Virus record (IMG/VR): IMGVR_UViG_3300010883_000115
Coordinates: 1 to 38,836 of that record
Source: a virus
DNA: 38,836 bases
Strand: one strand, 5' to 3'
Below, piece by piece: positions 1 to 5,359 of this stretch. Position 1 is the stretch's first letter, and the number at the start of each line of letters is the position of its first letter. The position numbers and the translations under genes are program-made. A model generated the notes under the pieces. That model was not told where the DNA came from. It made no database searches and saw only the letters and a list, made by a program, of their open reading frames with translations.

Positions 1-52
1 GGTGATAGTATAGTAGGTTGTCCCCAGTGTGCTGACTATAGTCATTTAAAGC

Positions 53-100
53 CAGTAGAGTCTACTGCCTTTCCCAATCCGTTTCAGAGAAGGCAGGTGA
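53..100 (+). promoter_or_regulatory. Structured leader with two competing hairpins
   Basis: Two hairpins can form just before the first rightward gene. One is a palindrome at 53-59/61-67 with a single central base. The other pairs CTGCCTT (65-71) with AAGGCAG (90-96), which overlaps the start of the ribosome binding site (AGGTGA, 95-100). Both use bases 65-67, so they exclude each other. The 11-base core GTAGAGTCTAC at 55-65 recurs exactly at 3383-3393. A role in translation control is inference. Confidence 0.35.
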
Positions 101-104
101 CATC

Positions 105-449
105 ATGAAGATAAAACCATTAACACATGAATTATATTTAGACTTACGAGGTGTATGTTTATCAGACTTTGACCCTGAATGGGCAGAATATGAATTTGAA
201 GATACCAATGGATTTAAGGTATTCGTAGAGGCACAGCTAAGAATGGCATCTACTAACTTTGCGTATGAACTAGAATATGAGCCCCTTGACCTAGCTCTCT
301 CTACAATAGAGAGTATGTGTTGTCTAGCTGATATGCTAACTACACCCACCGAAGATATGGATTTACTAATAGCCGAGGACATTTGTTACCTTCGCTTTAT
401 AACAACAGTTAAGAGATTAGCTTTAAGAACTTACAGAAAGGATTTGTAG
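105..449 (+). CDS. Hypothetical small acidic protein
   Basis: A 114-residue protein of no recognised family. The ATG at 105 follows AGGTGA with about 4 bases between. The composition is acidic and aromatic in the first half (SDFDPEWAEYEFED) and more basic at the C-terminus (TVKRLALRTYRKDL). No signal peptide or membrane segment is visible. It ends one base before the next gene starts, so the pair is probably co-transcribed. Its place at the end of the window, away from the structural operon, suggests an early or accessory phage protein, which is inference. That it is a real gene is supported by the ribosome binding site and by the tight spacing to its neighbour. Confidence 0.6.
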   Translation: MKIKPLTHELYLDLRGVCLSDFDPEWAEYEFEDTNGFKVFVEAQLRMASTNFAYELEYEPLDLALSTIESMCCLADMLTTPTEDMDLLIAEDICYLRFITTVKRLALRTYRKDL

Positions 450-450
450 A

Positions 451-759
451 ATGATTCAACAAATCAATATTGATGGTACTTGGTACTATACATATGATGA
501 CGTGTTATATACTGATAAGGGGATTGTGATTAAGTTCCCGAACCGTCGAGCTGTCTACGAAATGCGTGCTTGTATTCAGCCAAAGTGGTGGGATATGGAG
601 AAGGGTGATTTAATAAATCAAGATACTCGGAAATTGGGCAAACATAGTGGTGGCTCTGAACCTAGAGATACCAGCACTATTGCTGAGATCACTTCTAATA
701 GTGCTGACAGCCCCATGAAGGACGTAACTATAGACCCCAGTAGTTTTACCCCGATGTAA
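451..759 (+). CDS. Hypothetical small protein
   Basis: A 102-residue protein of unknown function, preceded by AAGGA at good spacing and lying one base after the upstream stop. The N-terminal 50 residues look folded, with alternating aromatic and hydrophobic positions (GTWYYTYDDVLYTDKGIVIKF). The second half is rich in Ser, Thr, Asp and Pro and is probably disordered. No family was recognised and no catalytic motif is visible. It shares its transcript with the gene before it. About 490 bases without a gene follow before the leftward block. Confidence 0.6.
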   Translation: MIQQINIDGTWYYTYDDVLYTDKGIVIKFPNRRAVYEMRACIQPKWWDMEKGDLINQDTRKLGKHSGGSEPRDTSTIAEITSNSADSPMKDVTIDPSSFTPM

Positions 760-1086
760 GTGGTTGTGCATTGTAGCCCGTTCTGAGAGGTTTACAATTA
801 GTAACCTTATTTTAAATAGTAACTACACTTGGGTTACTATTTACTACAACTGGAAATAATGTGAAACCCTATAGTAATAATTTAAATATATTTTCCCTAT
901 AATATACTCTATTAAAAGTAGTAGTAAGTAGTAGAAGTAGTAGAAGGTACTGATGACACTACACTTAAGTGCTATTATTAGCTGTAGACAGTAGTAGATT
1001 ATTATTTAGCGAAAAAACGAGTAGGAACTGTTTACGAGGCGATTATATCCAATGAATTAGATTGGACAAATCAAGTCACACGAATA
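760..1086. other. Non-coding gap with hairpin and GTA-rich tract
   Basis: No credible gene is seen here. It holds a perfect 10-bp hairpin (814-823/833-842, 9-base loop) without a T-run, a TATAAT hexamer at 898-903 without a good -35 partner, and a low-complexity tract of GTA and GAA triplets near 917-948. A smaller hairpin follows, TCCAAT and ATTGGA around a 7-base loop near 1048-1066. The gap could carry the end of the 105-759 transcript and a weak promoter, but neither is firmly supported. Confidence 0.4.
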
Positions 1087-1100
1087 TGATTTTTTAAATC

Positions 1101-1141
1101 AAAAAAAGCCCACAACTATCGTAATTTGACAGTTATGGGCT
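1101..1141 (-). terminator. Rho-independent terminator, second of a tandem pair
   Basis: A stem with AGCCCA and TGGGCT ends and inner ACTATC/GACAGT pairing (1107-1141) is followed, read leftwards, by seven T. Read rightwards it is followed by GATTTTTT, so it may work in both directions. Both terminators abut a copy of the same 21-base sequence (1087-1107 and 1141-1161, with a TGATTTTTTAAATCA core), which points to a local duplication. Confidence 0.8.
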
Positions 1142-1153
1142 GATTTTTTAAAT

Positions 1154-1196
1154 CAAAAAAAAACCCTTACAATGTCAACAAGACACTGTAAGGGGT
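1154..1196 (-). terminator. Rho-independent terminator, first of a tandem pair
   Basis: Read leftwards, a 13-position stem (1164-1176 with 1182-1194, one mismatch, 5-base loop) is followed directly by nine T (1155-1163 on the complement). It lies about 50 bases after the stop of the ParB-fold gene and is a canonical end for the leftward transcript. Confidence 0.85.
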
Positions 1197-1246
1197 AATT
1201 TAGACACTCAACGGATAGGCTTTACTTAGTTATTTATTTAGTGCCT

Positions 1247-2608
1247 CTACTTGGACACCTTATTAGCCAGTTTTCGCTTAACTGACTTTTTAGACGGAGT
1301 ATCATTAGCTGTAACGTCCTTAGCTTCAGGCACGTTAGCTTCAGGTACTACTAATGTATCAACTGCTGTACGTACAATATCTAAGATATCGTTACGGTCA
1401 ACAGTAGGTAACGCATACTTACGCCCACCAATGAGAATTTCAATCTGACTCATGAAATCATGGTCAATTTTATGAGCTTTTTCAGACTGTAGAACATCAT
1501 CTAACAGTGAGGGTAAGTTAGCAATGGCATTTTGATTACCAAGAACGGCATTGAACAGAGTTTTACCAACCTTGCTCTTGGTTTCATCTTGATGAGTTTT
1601 AATCACCTGAGCCGATAAAGGTTTATCAGGTGGATTTAACTTATCAGAGTCGACCTTAGCCATAATCTTGGCATATGCCATGAGGACACCTTTCCCAGGA
1701 GTCTGTTTAGACACCAAGAAGTCGTTATCCTCTTTATCCTGTTTCACGTCAGCTTCATGAGCTTTAACCAGAGTAGCCAAATCTTTTGCCTTTAACTTGT
1801 AAGCCAATGGCGAAGAGTCTGAGAACTCGATAAAGTTCATTTCAAGGTCGTGCTTCAGGGGTAGACCACGAACACCTTGTTCCCAATGACTTCTTACGAA
1901 GTCAGGAACACGCCAAGCGTCCCGTAATAATTGCATATGTCCCCGACAAGCCGTCATAATACTATTTTGCATTTCTCGTTTCGAGTCAACGGTATGAGTG
2001 CGCCATTGTGAATATAACGACATTTTCGTAGGGGTTGAACATAATACTTCAACTATCAAACGCCACTGAGCAATTCTCACTTGAGTATCAGACATACCTT
2101 TCACGTAATACTGTTCCAATACGTGTAAGACTTCAATTGCATCACGTAGTGATTGTTGAAATCTTGATGAGTCATTTCGTAAGTTGAACACGTTATCAGC
2201 TTCAAGAGCAGTATACACTTGTGTGTTAATACCTTCATTGAAACCAAGGCGTACCCAGTCTTCAGGGTGTTCATCACGTATTAGCTTCAATGTCGCTATA
2301 CGATGATGAGCGTCCAACATTTGAAAGATACCATCTTTGGTATGATTAACTTTAGGCGGAGTGCTTAAACCAGTAGCAAGGATACTTTGAAGTAAAACAT
2401 TAGCATCAGTGCGGTCACGAGGTTGCCAGCCCGAAATGGCGGTGAAGTCATCAATGTCAACGAGCTTCATTTCAAACGGAATGTTATGAATTGGAACACC
2501 CGTAATTCGACTTTGCTCATTGAACTCTTCTTGACTCATCGACATTAAGTTCGCAAGTTCTAGATCGTTACGTGATTGTTTAGCCATATTACTTTTACCA
2601 ACTTTCAA
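1247..2608 (-). CDS. ParB/sulfiredoxin-fold domain protein
   Basis: A 453-residue protein whose N-terminal third has the ParB-type pattern. It has an SILATG segment near residues 75-80, and MLDAHHRIATLKLI at about 97-110 corresponds to the phosphate-binding G-x-H-R loop of the family, here with Ala for Gly. The rest is mostly helical, with a Lys-rich tail suited to DNA binding, and matches nothing I recognise. Family members act in DNA partition, as CTP-dependent clamps, as nucleases or as regulators. No ParA-like ATPase is nearby, so partition is not shown. The TTG at 2608 has AGGA 8 bases upstream. An in-frame ATG at 2587 has only a weak site, and either could be used. It is the last gene of the leftward block, ahead of two terminators. 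Confidence 0.75.
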   Translation of the reverse strand: MKVGKSNMAKQSRNDLELANLMSMSQEEFNEQSRITGVPIHNIPFEMKLVDIDDFTAISGWQPRDRTDANVLLQSILATGLSTPPKVNHTKDGIFQMLDAHHRIATLKLIRDEHPEDWVRLGFNEGINTQVYTALEADNVFNLRNDSSRFQQSLRDAIEVLHVLEQYYVKGMSDTQVRIAQWRLIVEVLCSTPTKMSLYSQWRTHTVDSKREMQNSIMTACRGHMQLLRDAWRVPDFVRSHWEQGVRGLPLKHDLEMNFIEFSDSSPLAYKLKAKDLATLVKAHEADVKQDKEDNDFLVSKQTPGKGVLMAYAKIMAKVDSDKLNPPDKPLSAQVIKTHQDETKSKVGKTLFNAVLGNQNAIANLPSLLDDVLQSEKAHKIDHDFMSQIEILIGGRKYALPTVDRNDILDIVRTAVDTLVVPEANVPEAKDVTANDTPSKKSVKRKLANKVSK

Positions 2609-2620
2609 GGACGTAGTCCT
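2608..2620 (-). promoter_or_regulatory. Palindrome over the ParB-fold ribosome binding site
   Basis: AGGACgtaGTCCT is a perfect 5-bp-arm palindrome. On the leftward strand its first arm contains the AGGA that serves the TTG start at 2608, and its second arm ends at the start codon. It could be an RNA hairpin that masks the site or an operator for self-control. Both are inference. Confidence 0.3.
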
Positions 2621-2736
2621 ATAAATTAAGTGAAAGTAAAGCCTAACCTACGATAGCCTATACATTTGATTTAATCAATCGCCCTAACAAATACACGCAA
2701 ATGTACGTACCAGAGAGAAGATAGAATGTTTATGCA

Positions 2737-3263
2737 GGCAAGAGCCAAGACACAAGACACTTAGAAGTTAATGACTAAAAAGCGGACAAGTGTTTGAGGA
2801 ATTTATAACTTAAGCGGAAGTCAACTAAGTTGCTGACAGCACCACTAAGGGCTTTTGATGGTTGCCAATGACTTACTATGCCATTGGTACAGTCAATGAT
2901 ACCACAATTACTTATATGGTCAGTGTAGTAACAAACGAACTCCAGATTTATAAAATCTAGTAGTAGCTTGTTGAAAATTGGATAAGGTGCGCACTCGAAC
3001 GTATCGAATTGCACGTAGCCTTCACCCCAAACAGTATGAAAAGCGTTGTTTGGAGTGTTCCAATTATCACGAAACCAGTCAAGGTTGTTGGTAACTAAGG
3101 GGCTTGGAATAATCTCTTGAAAGTCTACGTCACCATTGCCGTTGGAAATACTCTCGCCAATGGTATCGTAGCCACTTTTGAAGTAGATTACGTTAGTTTT
3201 TATTGTTTTATACATAAGATACCTACCTTTGTAAGATAAGTGTCTTGTGTCCTAGCCCTTGCC
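2737..3263. repeat. 27-bp inverted repeat bracketing the 2775-3215 gene
   Basis: The arms 2737-2763 and 3237-3263 match at 24 of 27 positions as inverted copies. All three differences are A-C or C-A on the + strand, so all become G-U pairs in leftward RNA, where the helix would be continuous. The arms lie 21 bases before the start codon and 11 bases after the stop. The 3' neighbour of the right arm is the hairpin beginning at 3264. Confidence 0.85.
2775..3215 (-). CDS. YubB/Api92-like ferredoxin-fold small protein
   Basis: A 146-residue protein. The segment WFRDNWNTPNNAF (about residues 47-59), followed by a strand and FDTFECAPYPIFNKL, resembles the family of plasmid and phage proteins known as YubB or Api92-like (DUF1281). 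In that family an NWGTKW motif precedes a substituted WSPP-like element. The family's function is not established. ATG at 3215 is preceded by AGGTAGG on the leftward strand at good spacing. It has no signal peptide and no membrane segment. The gene lies inside a 27-bp inverted repeat, so in the transcript its start and stop would be brought close together. It is probably an early accessory gene. Confidence 0.6.
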   Translation of the reverse strand: MYKTIKTNVIYFKSGYDTIGESISNGNGDVDFQEIIPSPLVTNNLDWFRDNWNTPNNAFHTVWGEGYVQFDTFECAPYPIFNKLLLDFINLEFVCYYTDHISNCGIIDCTNGIVSHWQPSKALSGAVSNLVDFRLSYKFLKHLSAF

Positions 3264-3362
3264 GAACCGAGAACCAAGGTTCGAATACCTAAGAGAGGCA
3301 ACACGTACACGTAAATGCACGTGTTGCTCAGGGGTAGGTATCTGAACCAAGGTTCTCGGTTC
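3264..3362. repeat. 99-base hairpin element
   Basis: Four stacked helices are seen: 3264-3275/3351-3362 (12 bp), 3278-3282/3344-3348 (5 bp), 3285-3290/3336-3341 (6 bp) and 3298-3306/3319-3327 (9 bp). A symmetric AA/AA internal loop separates the first two. The terminal loop (3307-3318) holds a second CACGT that could register-shift with the last helix. It starts directly after the 27-bp repeat arm. There is no T-run, so it is not a terminator. It could be a structured RNA, an RNase III site or a DNA cruciform. Confidence 0.75.
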
Positions 3363-3385
3363 TAGACTATCGTTGAGTGCCGTAG

Positions 3386-3569
3386 AGTCTACGCTTAAGA
3401 ACCAATAATCGTACGTCTTATAGAGTAGCTGTCAGCTGGTTTCCGCACTGAGACTGCTCGGCAACTATTGCAATACAAGGCCGTTAGTCATAGCTAGCAC
3501 GTTAAGGGGTATGCTGTTGTCGCTACGAGTATAAGACGTAAGATAATTGGTTCTTAAGTGTCGTAGACT
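3386..3569. repeat. Long-range 35-bp stem enclosing a 107-base loop
   Basis: The arms 3386-3422 and 3530-3569 pair in four runs: TACGTCTTATA (3412-3422) with 3530-3540, ATC with GAT, CTTAAGAACCAAT (3394-3406) with 3546-3558, and AGTCTACG (3386-3393) with 3562-3569. They are separated by A-A and G-A mismatches and a 3-base bulge. The enclosed loop can pair further (GTAGC with GCTAC, CAGC with GCTG). No ORF is enclosed. CGTAGACT (3562-3569) is also part of the next inverted repeat, so the two structures compete. Confidence 0.7.
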
Positions 3570-3858
3570 TCACGCTTACTAAAAGGGGTTAGTTACCATT
3601 GTAAGTGGTATGGTATGGTATCGTTTTGATATACGTGTATAGCTTTATATCTCTTGATATCCTGCGTAAATACTTCATAATGGTCACCACTACCCCTAGA
3701 CCATTGCCTTACGTCCGATAATTCACGATTGACGGTAGGGCGATAATAATTAGGGGTAGGGGTCATTGTAGACATACGTTTACTTGCAAAGCGTGCCTTG
3801 CGTAATTGTGCTTTCGTCATATGTAGCTCACAATCTGTAAGCGTAAAGTCTACGACAC
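3558..3858. repeat. 22-bp inverted repeat bracketing the 3593-3820 gene
   Basis: The arms 3558-3579 and 3837-3858 match at 21 of 22 positions as inverted copies. The one difference is C-A on the + strand and therefore G-U in leftward RNA. Pairing can extend outward by A-T and then a further A-C, which is again U-G in leftward RNA. The arms lie 16 bases before the start codon and 13 bases after the stop. Confidence 0.85.
3593..3820 (-). CDS. Hypothetical small basic protein
   Basis: A 75-residue protein with a basic N-terminus (MTKAQLRKARFASKRM) and an aromatic C-terminal half (DIKRYKAIHVYQNDTIPYHLQW). No family was recognised. The ATG at 3820 has only a weak GAG-type ribosome binding site. 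Support for its being a gene comes from its agreement in strand with the block and from the inverted repeat that encloses it exactly, as for the next gene. The basic start could bind nucleic acid, but that is a guess. A 66-residue rightward reading frame overlaps its 5' end and looks like a chance frame. Confidence 0.5.
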   Translation of the reverse strand: MTKAQLRKARFASKRMSTMTPTPNYYRPTVNRELSDVRQWSRGSGDHYEVFTQDIKRYKAIHVYQNDTIPYHLQW

Positions 3859-4300
3859 TCCATCGAAATTTCGTAAGCCTAGAGGCTATAGAATTTAACG
3901 TCCTCGTCGGACGTAGGTATATAATCGGAATATACCATAACCTTGCAACAATTGTTGCTTTTTACTATATGGCATTGGTTTGCTTGCCACCTCAATAATT
4001 CATTTTACCGCTTGCCTCATTACTCATATTAATTTTCGATATTTTCTTGCCCTCGATGTCGTGAGGGTTGCGCAACTAAGTGATAAAATTTATATTGTCT
4101 CCTGCGAGATTATAACCGACTTCTATATAGTCTAATTACTGTTTTAAAGCGGTATTTTTTATCCCCAACTATTGTTGGTTACGTCCTTTACCGCCAAAAC
4201 TAATGTCACACCGCAAAGCGTGGCACTAGTAGAAGTATTGCAAGCGCCATGCCACCCATGCCAAAACAGTAAAATAAAATAAAATAAAAAATAAAATTGC
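3859..4300. other. Palindrome-rich non-coding DNA
   Basis: No credible gene was seen. Perfect or near-perfect palindromes follow one another. They include AGCCT/AGGCT at 3876-3887, ACGTCC/GGACGT at 3898-3914, GGTATAT/ATATACC at 3916-3936, GCAACAATTGTTGC at 3945-3958, CCCTC/GAGGG at 4050-4067, GTTGCGCAAC at 4067-4076 and CCAAC/GTTGG at 4165-4178. The last sits inside GCGGTA/TACCGC at 4149-4194. GCAAGCGCCATGCC at 4240-4253 is a 12 of 14 inverted match to 4357-4370. An A-rich low-complexity tract lies at about 4265-4296. The region probably holds the leftward promoter, but none could be placed. Confidence 0.6.
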
Positions 4301-4873
4301 TGTAAGTCCTTGCTACATAAGGACTTATGAAAAATCTTTTTGTGGCACGCTTTTTAGGCATGGTTCTTGCATATAATTCATAAGTCCTTATGTAGCAAGG
4401 ACTTATGAAATCATATTCATAAGTCCTTACTACATAAGGACTTATGAGATTAACCTACCATATGGTAGGACTCATTCGGGTTTAGAGCGTATAGTGCTGT
4501 AAGTCCTTGCTACATAAGGACTTACAACTATTGAAAAAACTACCATATGGTAGGACTTTTTGCATTAAAGCGTGCATTTATAGCGTATAGTGTTGTAAGT
4601 CCTTATGTAGCAAGGACTTATAATACCTACCAAAGCGTAGTATTTATAAGTCCTTGCTACATAAGGACTTACAACAGATTTCTTAAATCAATTGTAAGTC
4701 CTTGCTACATAAGGACTTATAGCAATACCCTCTATTTTGCTTCAGGTTGGCTCAGGTTGCATAGTTTGCTATAGATATACATTTTAGCCTTTATAGCGAA
4801 TCATTGCTTATTTCGAAATAAAATTTGCCCTCTTCAAAAATCGTCATAAGTCCTTGCTATATAAGGACTTACA
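4301..4873. repeat. Eight copies of a 29-bp palindrome
   Basis: Copies lie at 4301-4329, 4379-4407, 4418-4446, 4498-4526, 4594-4622, 4645-4673, 4693-4721 and 4845-4873. Each has arms AAGTCCTT and AAGGACTT extended by three variable outer bases, around a 7-base centre. The centre is GCTACAT in four copies, ATGTAGC (its inverse) in the second and fifth, ACTACAT in the third and GCTATAT in the eighth. Outer bases co-vary (CAT with ATG, TGT with ACA) or differ by transitions. Spacing runs from 10 to 123 bases. The copies lack T-runs, so they are not terminators. They could be protein-binding sites, replication hairpins or a mobile palindromic element. Confidence 0.9.
4455..4604 (+). repeat. Direct duplication of a composite unit
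   Basis: CTACCATATGGTAGGACT, itself containing a palindrome, occurs exactly at 4455-4472 and 4540-4557. It is followed at different distances by a 28-base direct repeat (4481-4508 and 4577-4604, 26 of 28 matches) that runs into the fourth and fifth 29-bp palindromes. The two units are direct copies except that the palindrome centre is inverted in the second. Confidence 0.8.
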
Positions 4874-5070
4874 GCGGTTTCAGCTAAAAGGCTTTCCCCT
4901 GTATTGCATTATCTCACCCCTATTAATACTATAGTACCTAAAAAGTAGTTATTGCAATACAAGGCAAACTGAGCCATTCTAGAGCATAAGACTTAAAGTG
5001 TAGGGGTCAAATTTTAGTCTTTAAGCACATAGTCTACATTCCTGCAGGGAGTGGTGGACCGACAATCTGT
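4874..5070. other. Non-coding DNA with long-range hairpin and GC-rich patch
   Basis: TGTATTGCA (4900-4908) can pair with TGCAATACA (4953-4961). The 15-base ATTGCAATACAAGGC at 4951-4965 is repeated exactly at 3467-3481, inside the loop of the long stem there. A GC-rich patch containing CCTGCAGG lies at about 5041-5063, just before the repeat arrays. Its place upstream of the terminase genes would suit a packaging cut site, but no known cos sequence is recognised. Confidence 0.35.
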
Positions 5071-5151
5071 ATTTCGGATTTTCTAAATCGACATTTTGAA
5101 ATTTTCAGATTTTCTAAATCGACATTTTGAAATTTTCGGATTTTGTGAATC
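5071..5151 (+). repeat. Tandem repeat array A, 30-31 bp units
   Basis: Two full units (5071-5100 and 5101-5131) and a partial one (5132-5151) share ATTTTCGGATTTT and TAAATCGACATTTTGAA segments. Units differ by one base and one indel. The array is AT-rich, lies about 200 bases upstream of the terminase genes and runs straight into the next array. It is a candidate for terminase binding sites or replication iterons. Confidence 0.8.
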
Positions 5152-5255
5152 AAGAACCAAGATACTTAACATCTTAACCAAGAACCAAGATACTTAACAT
5201 CTTAACCAAGAACCAAGAATCAAGATACTTAACATCTTAATCAAGATACTTAACC
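5151..5255 (+). repeat. Tandem repeat array B, 28 bp units
   Basis: Two identical 28-base units (5151-5178 and 5179-5206) start CAAGAACCAAGATACTTAAC. A third unit (5207-5241) carries a 7-base insertion, and a truncated fourth covers 5242-5255. Each full unit holds a small inverted repeat, AAGAT and ATCTT around 7 bases. A perfect 7-bp-arm palindrome (5272-5286, TGATTCA/TGAATCA) follows before the coding region. Confidence 0.85.
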
Positions 5256-5359
5256 TTTATCTCTTTACCCTTGATTCAGTGAATCATATCACCTACTTAA
5301 AAAATGGTCGAACAAATATTCCTCTGCCGATTTAATTGATTTATAGTCACTTGTATATT

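Larger units (their letters stand above)
1213..2648. repeat. Inverted repeat bracketing the ParB-fold gene
   Basis: The 15-base arms at 1213-1227 and 2634-2648 are inverted copies with 14 of 15 matches (core TAGGCTTTACTT / AAGTAAAGCCTA). Just inside lie further AT-rich stretches that could pair (ATTTAT near 1232, ATAAAT at 2621-2626). The arms stand 25 bases before the TTG start and 19 bases after the stop. The one mismatch is U-U in RNA. This is the weakest of three such pairs in the block. Confidence 0.5.

Noticed and set aside
105-850. Inverted repeat bracketing the first two genes, as in the leftward block
   Set aside because: Flanks at 1-104 and 760-850 were compared, and only short, poor matches were seen.
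1247-2608. Partition system (ParAB)
   Set aside because: Only a ParB-fold protein is present. No ParA-type ATPase was found in the window.
3279-3291. tRNA T-arm from GGTTCGAATACC
   Set aside because: The required 5-bp arm does not form, and there is no acceptor stem or anticodon arm. The bases belong to the 99-base hairpin.
3264-3362. Integron attC site
   Set aside because: It is an imperfect palindrome of fitting length, but the ends do not follow the RYYYAAC/GTTRRRY pattern and no integrase is present.
3798-3998. 66-residue rightward ORF
   Set aside because: It overlaps the start of the leftward gene and runs through palindromes. No ribosome binding site was seen.
4547-4774. 75-residue rightward ORF
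   Set aside because: It is a translation of the palindrome array (repeated SPCYIRTY peptides) and has no ribosome binding site.
4301-4873. CRISPR array
   Set aside because: Repeats are near 29 bp, but spacing ranges from 10 to 123 bases, copies occur in both centre orientations, and no cas gene is present.
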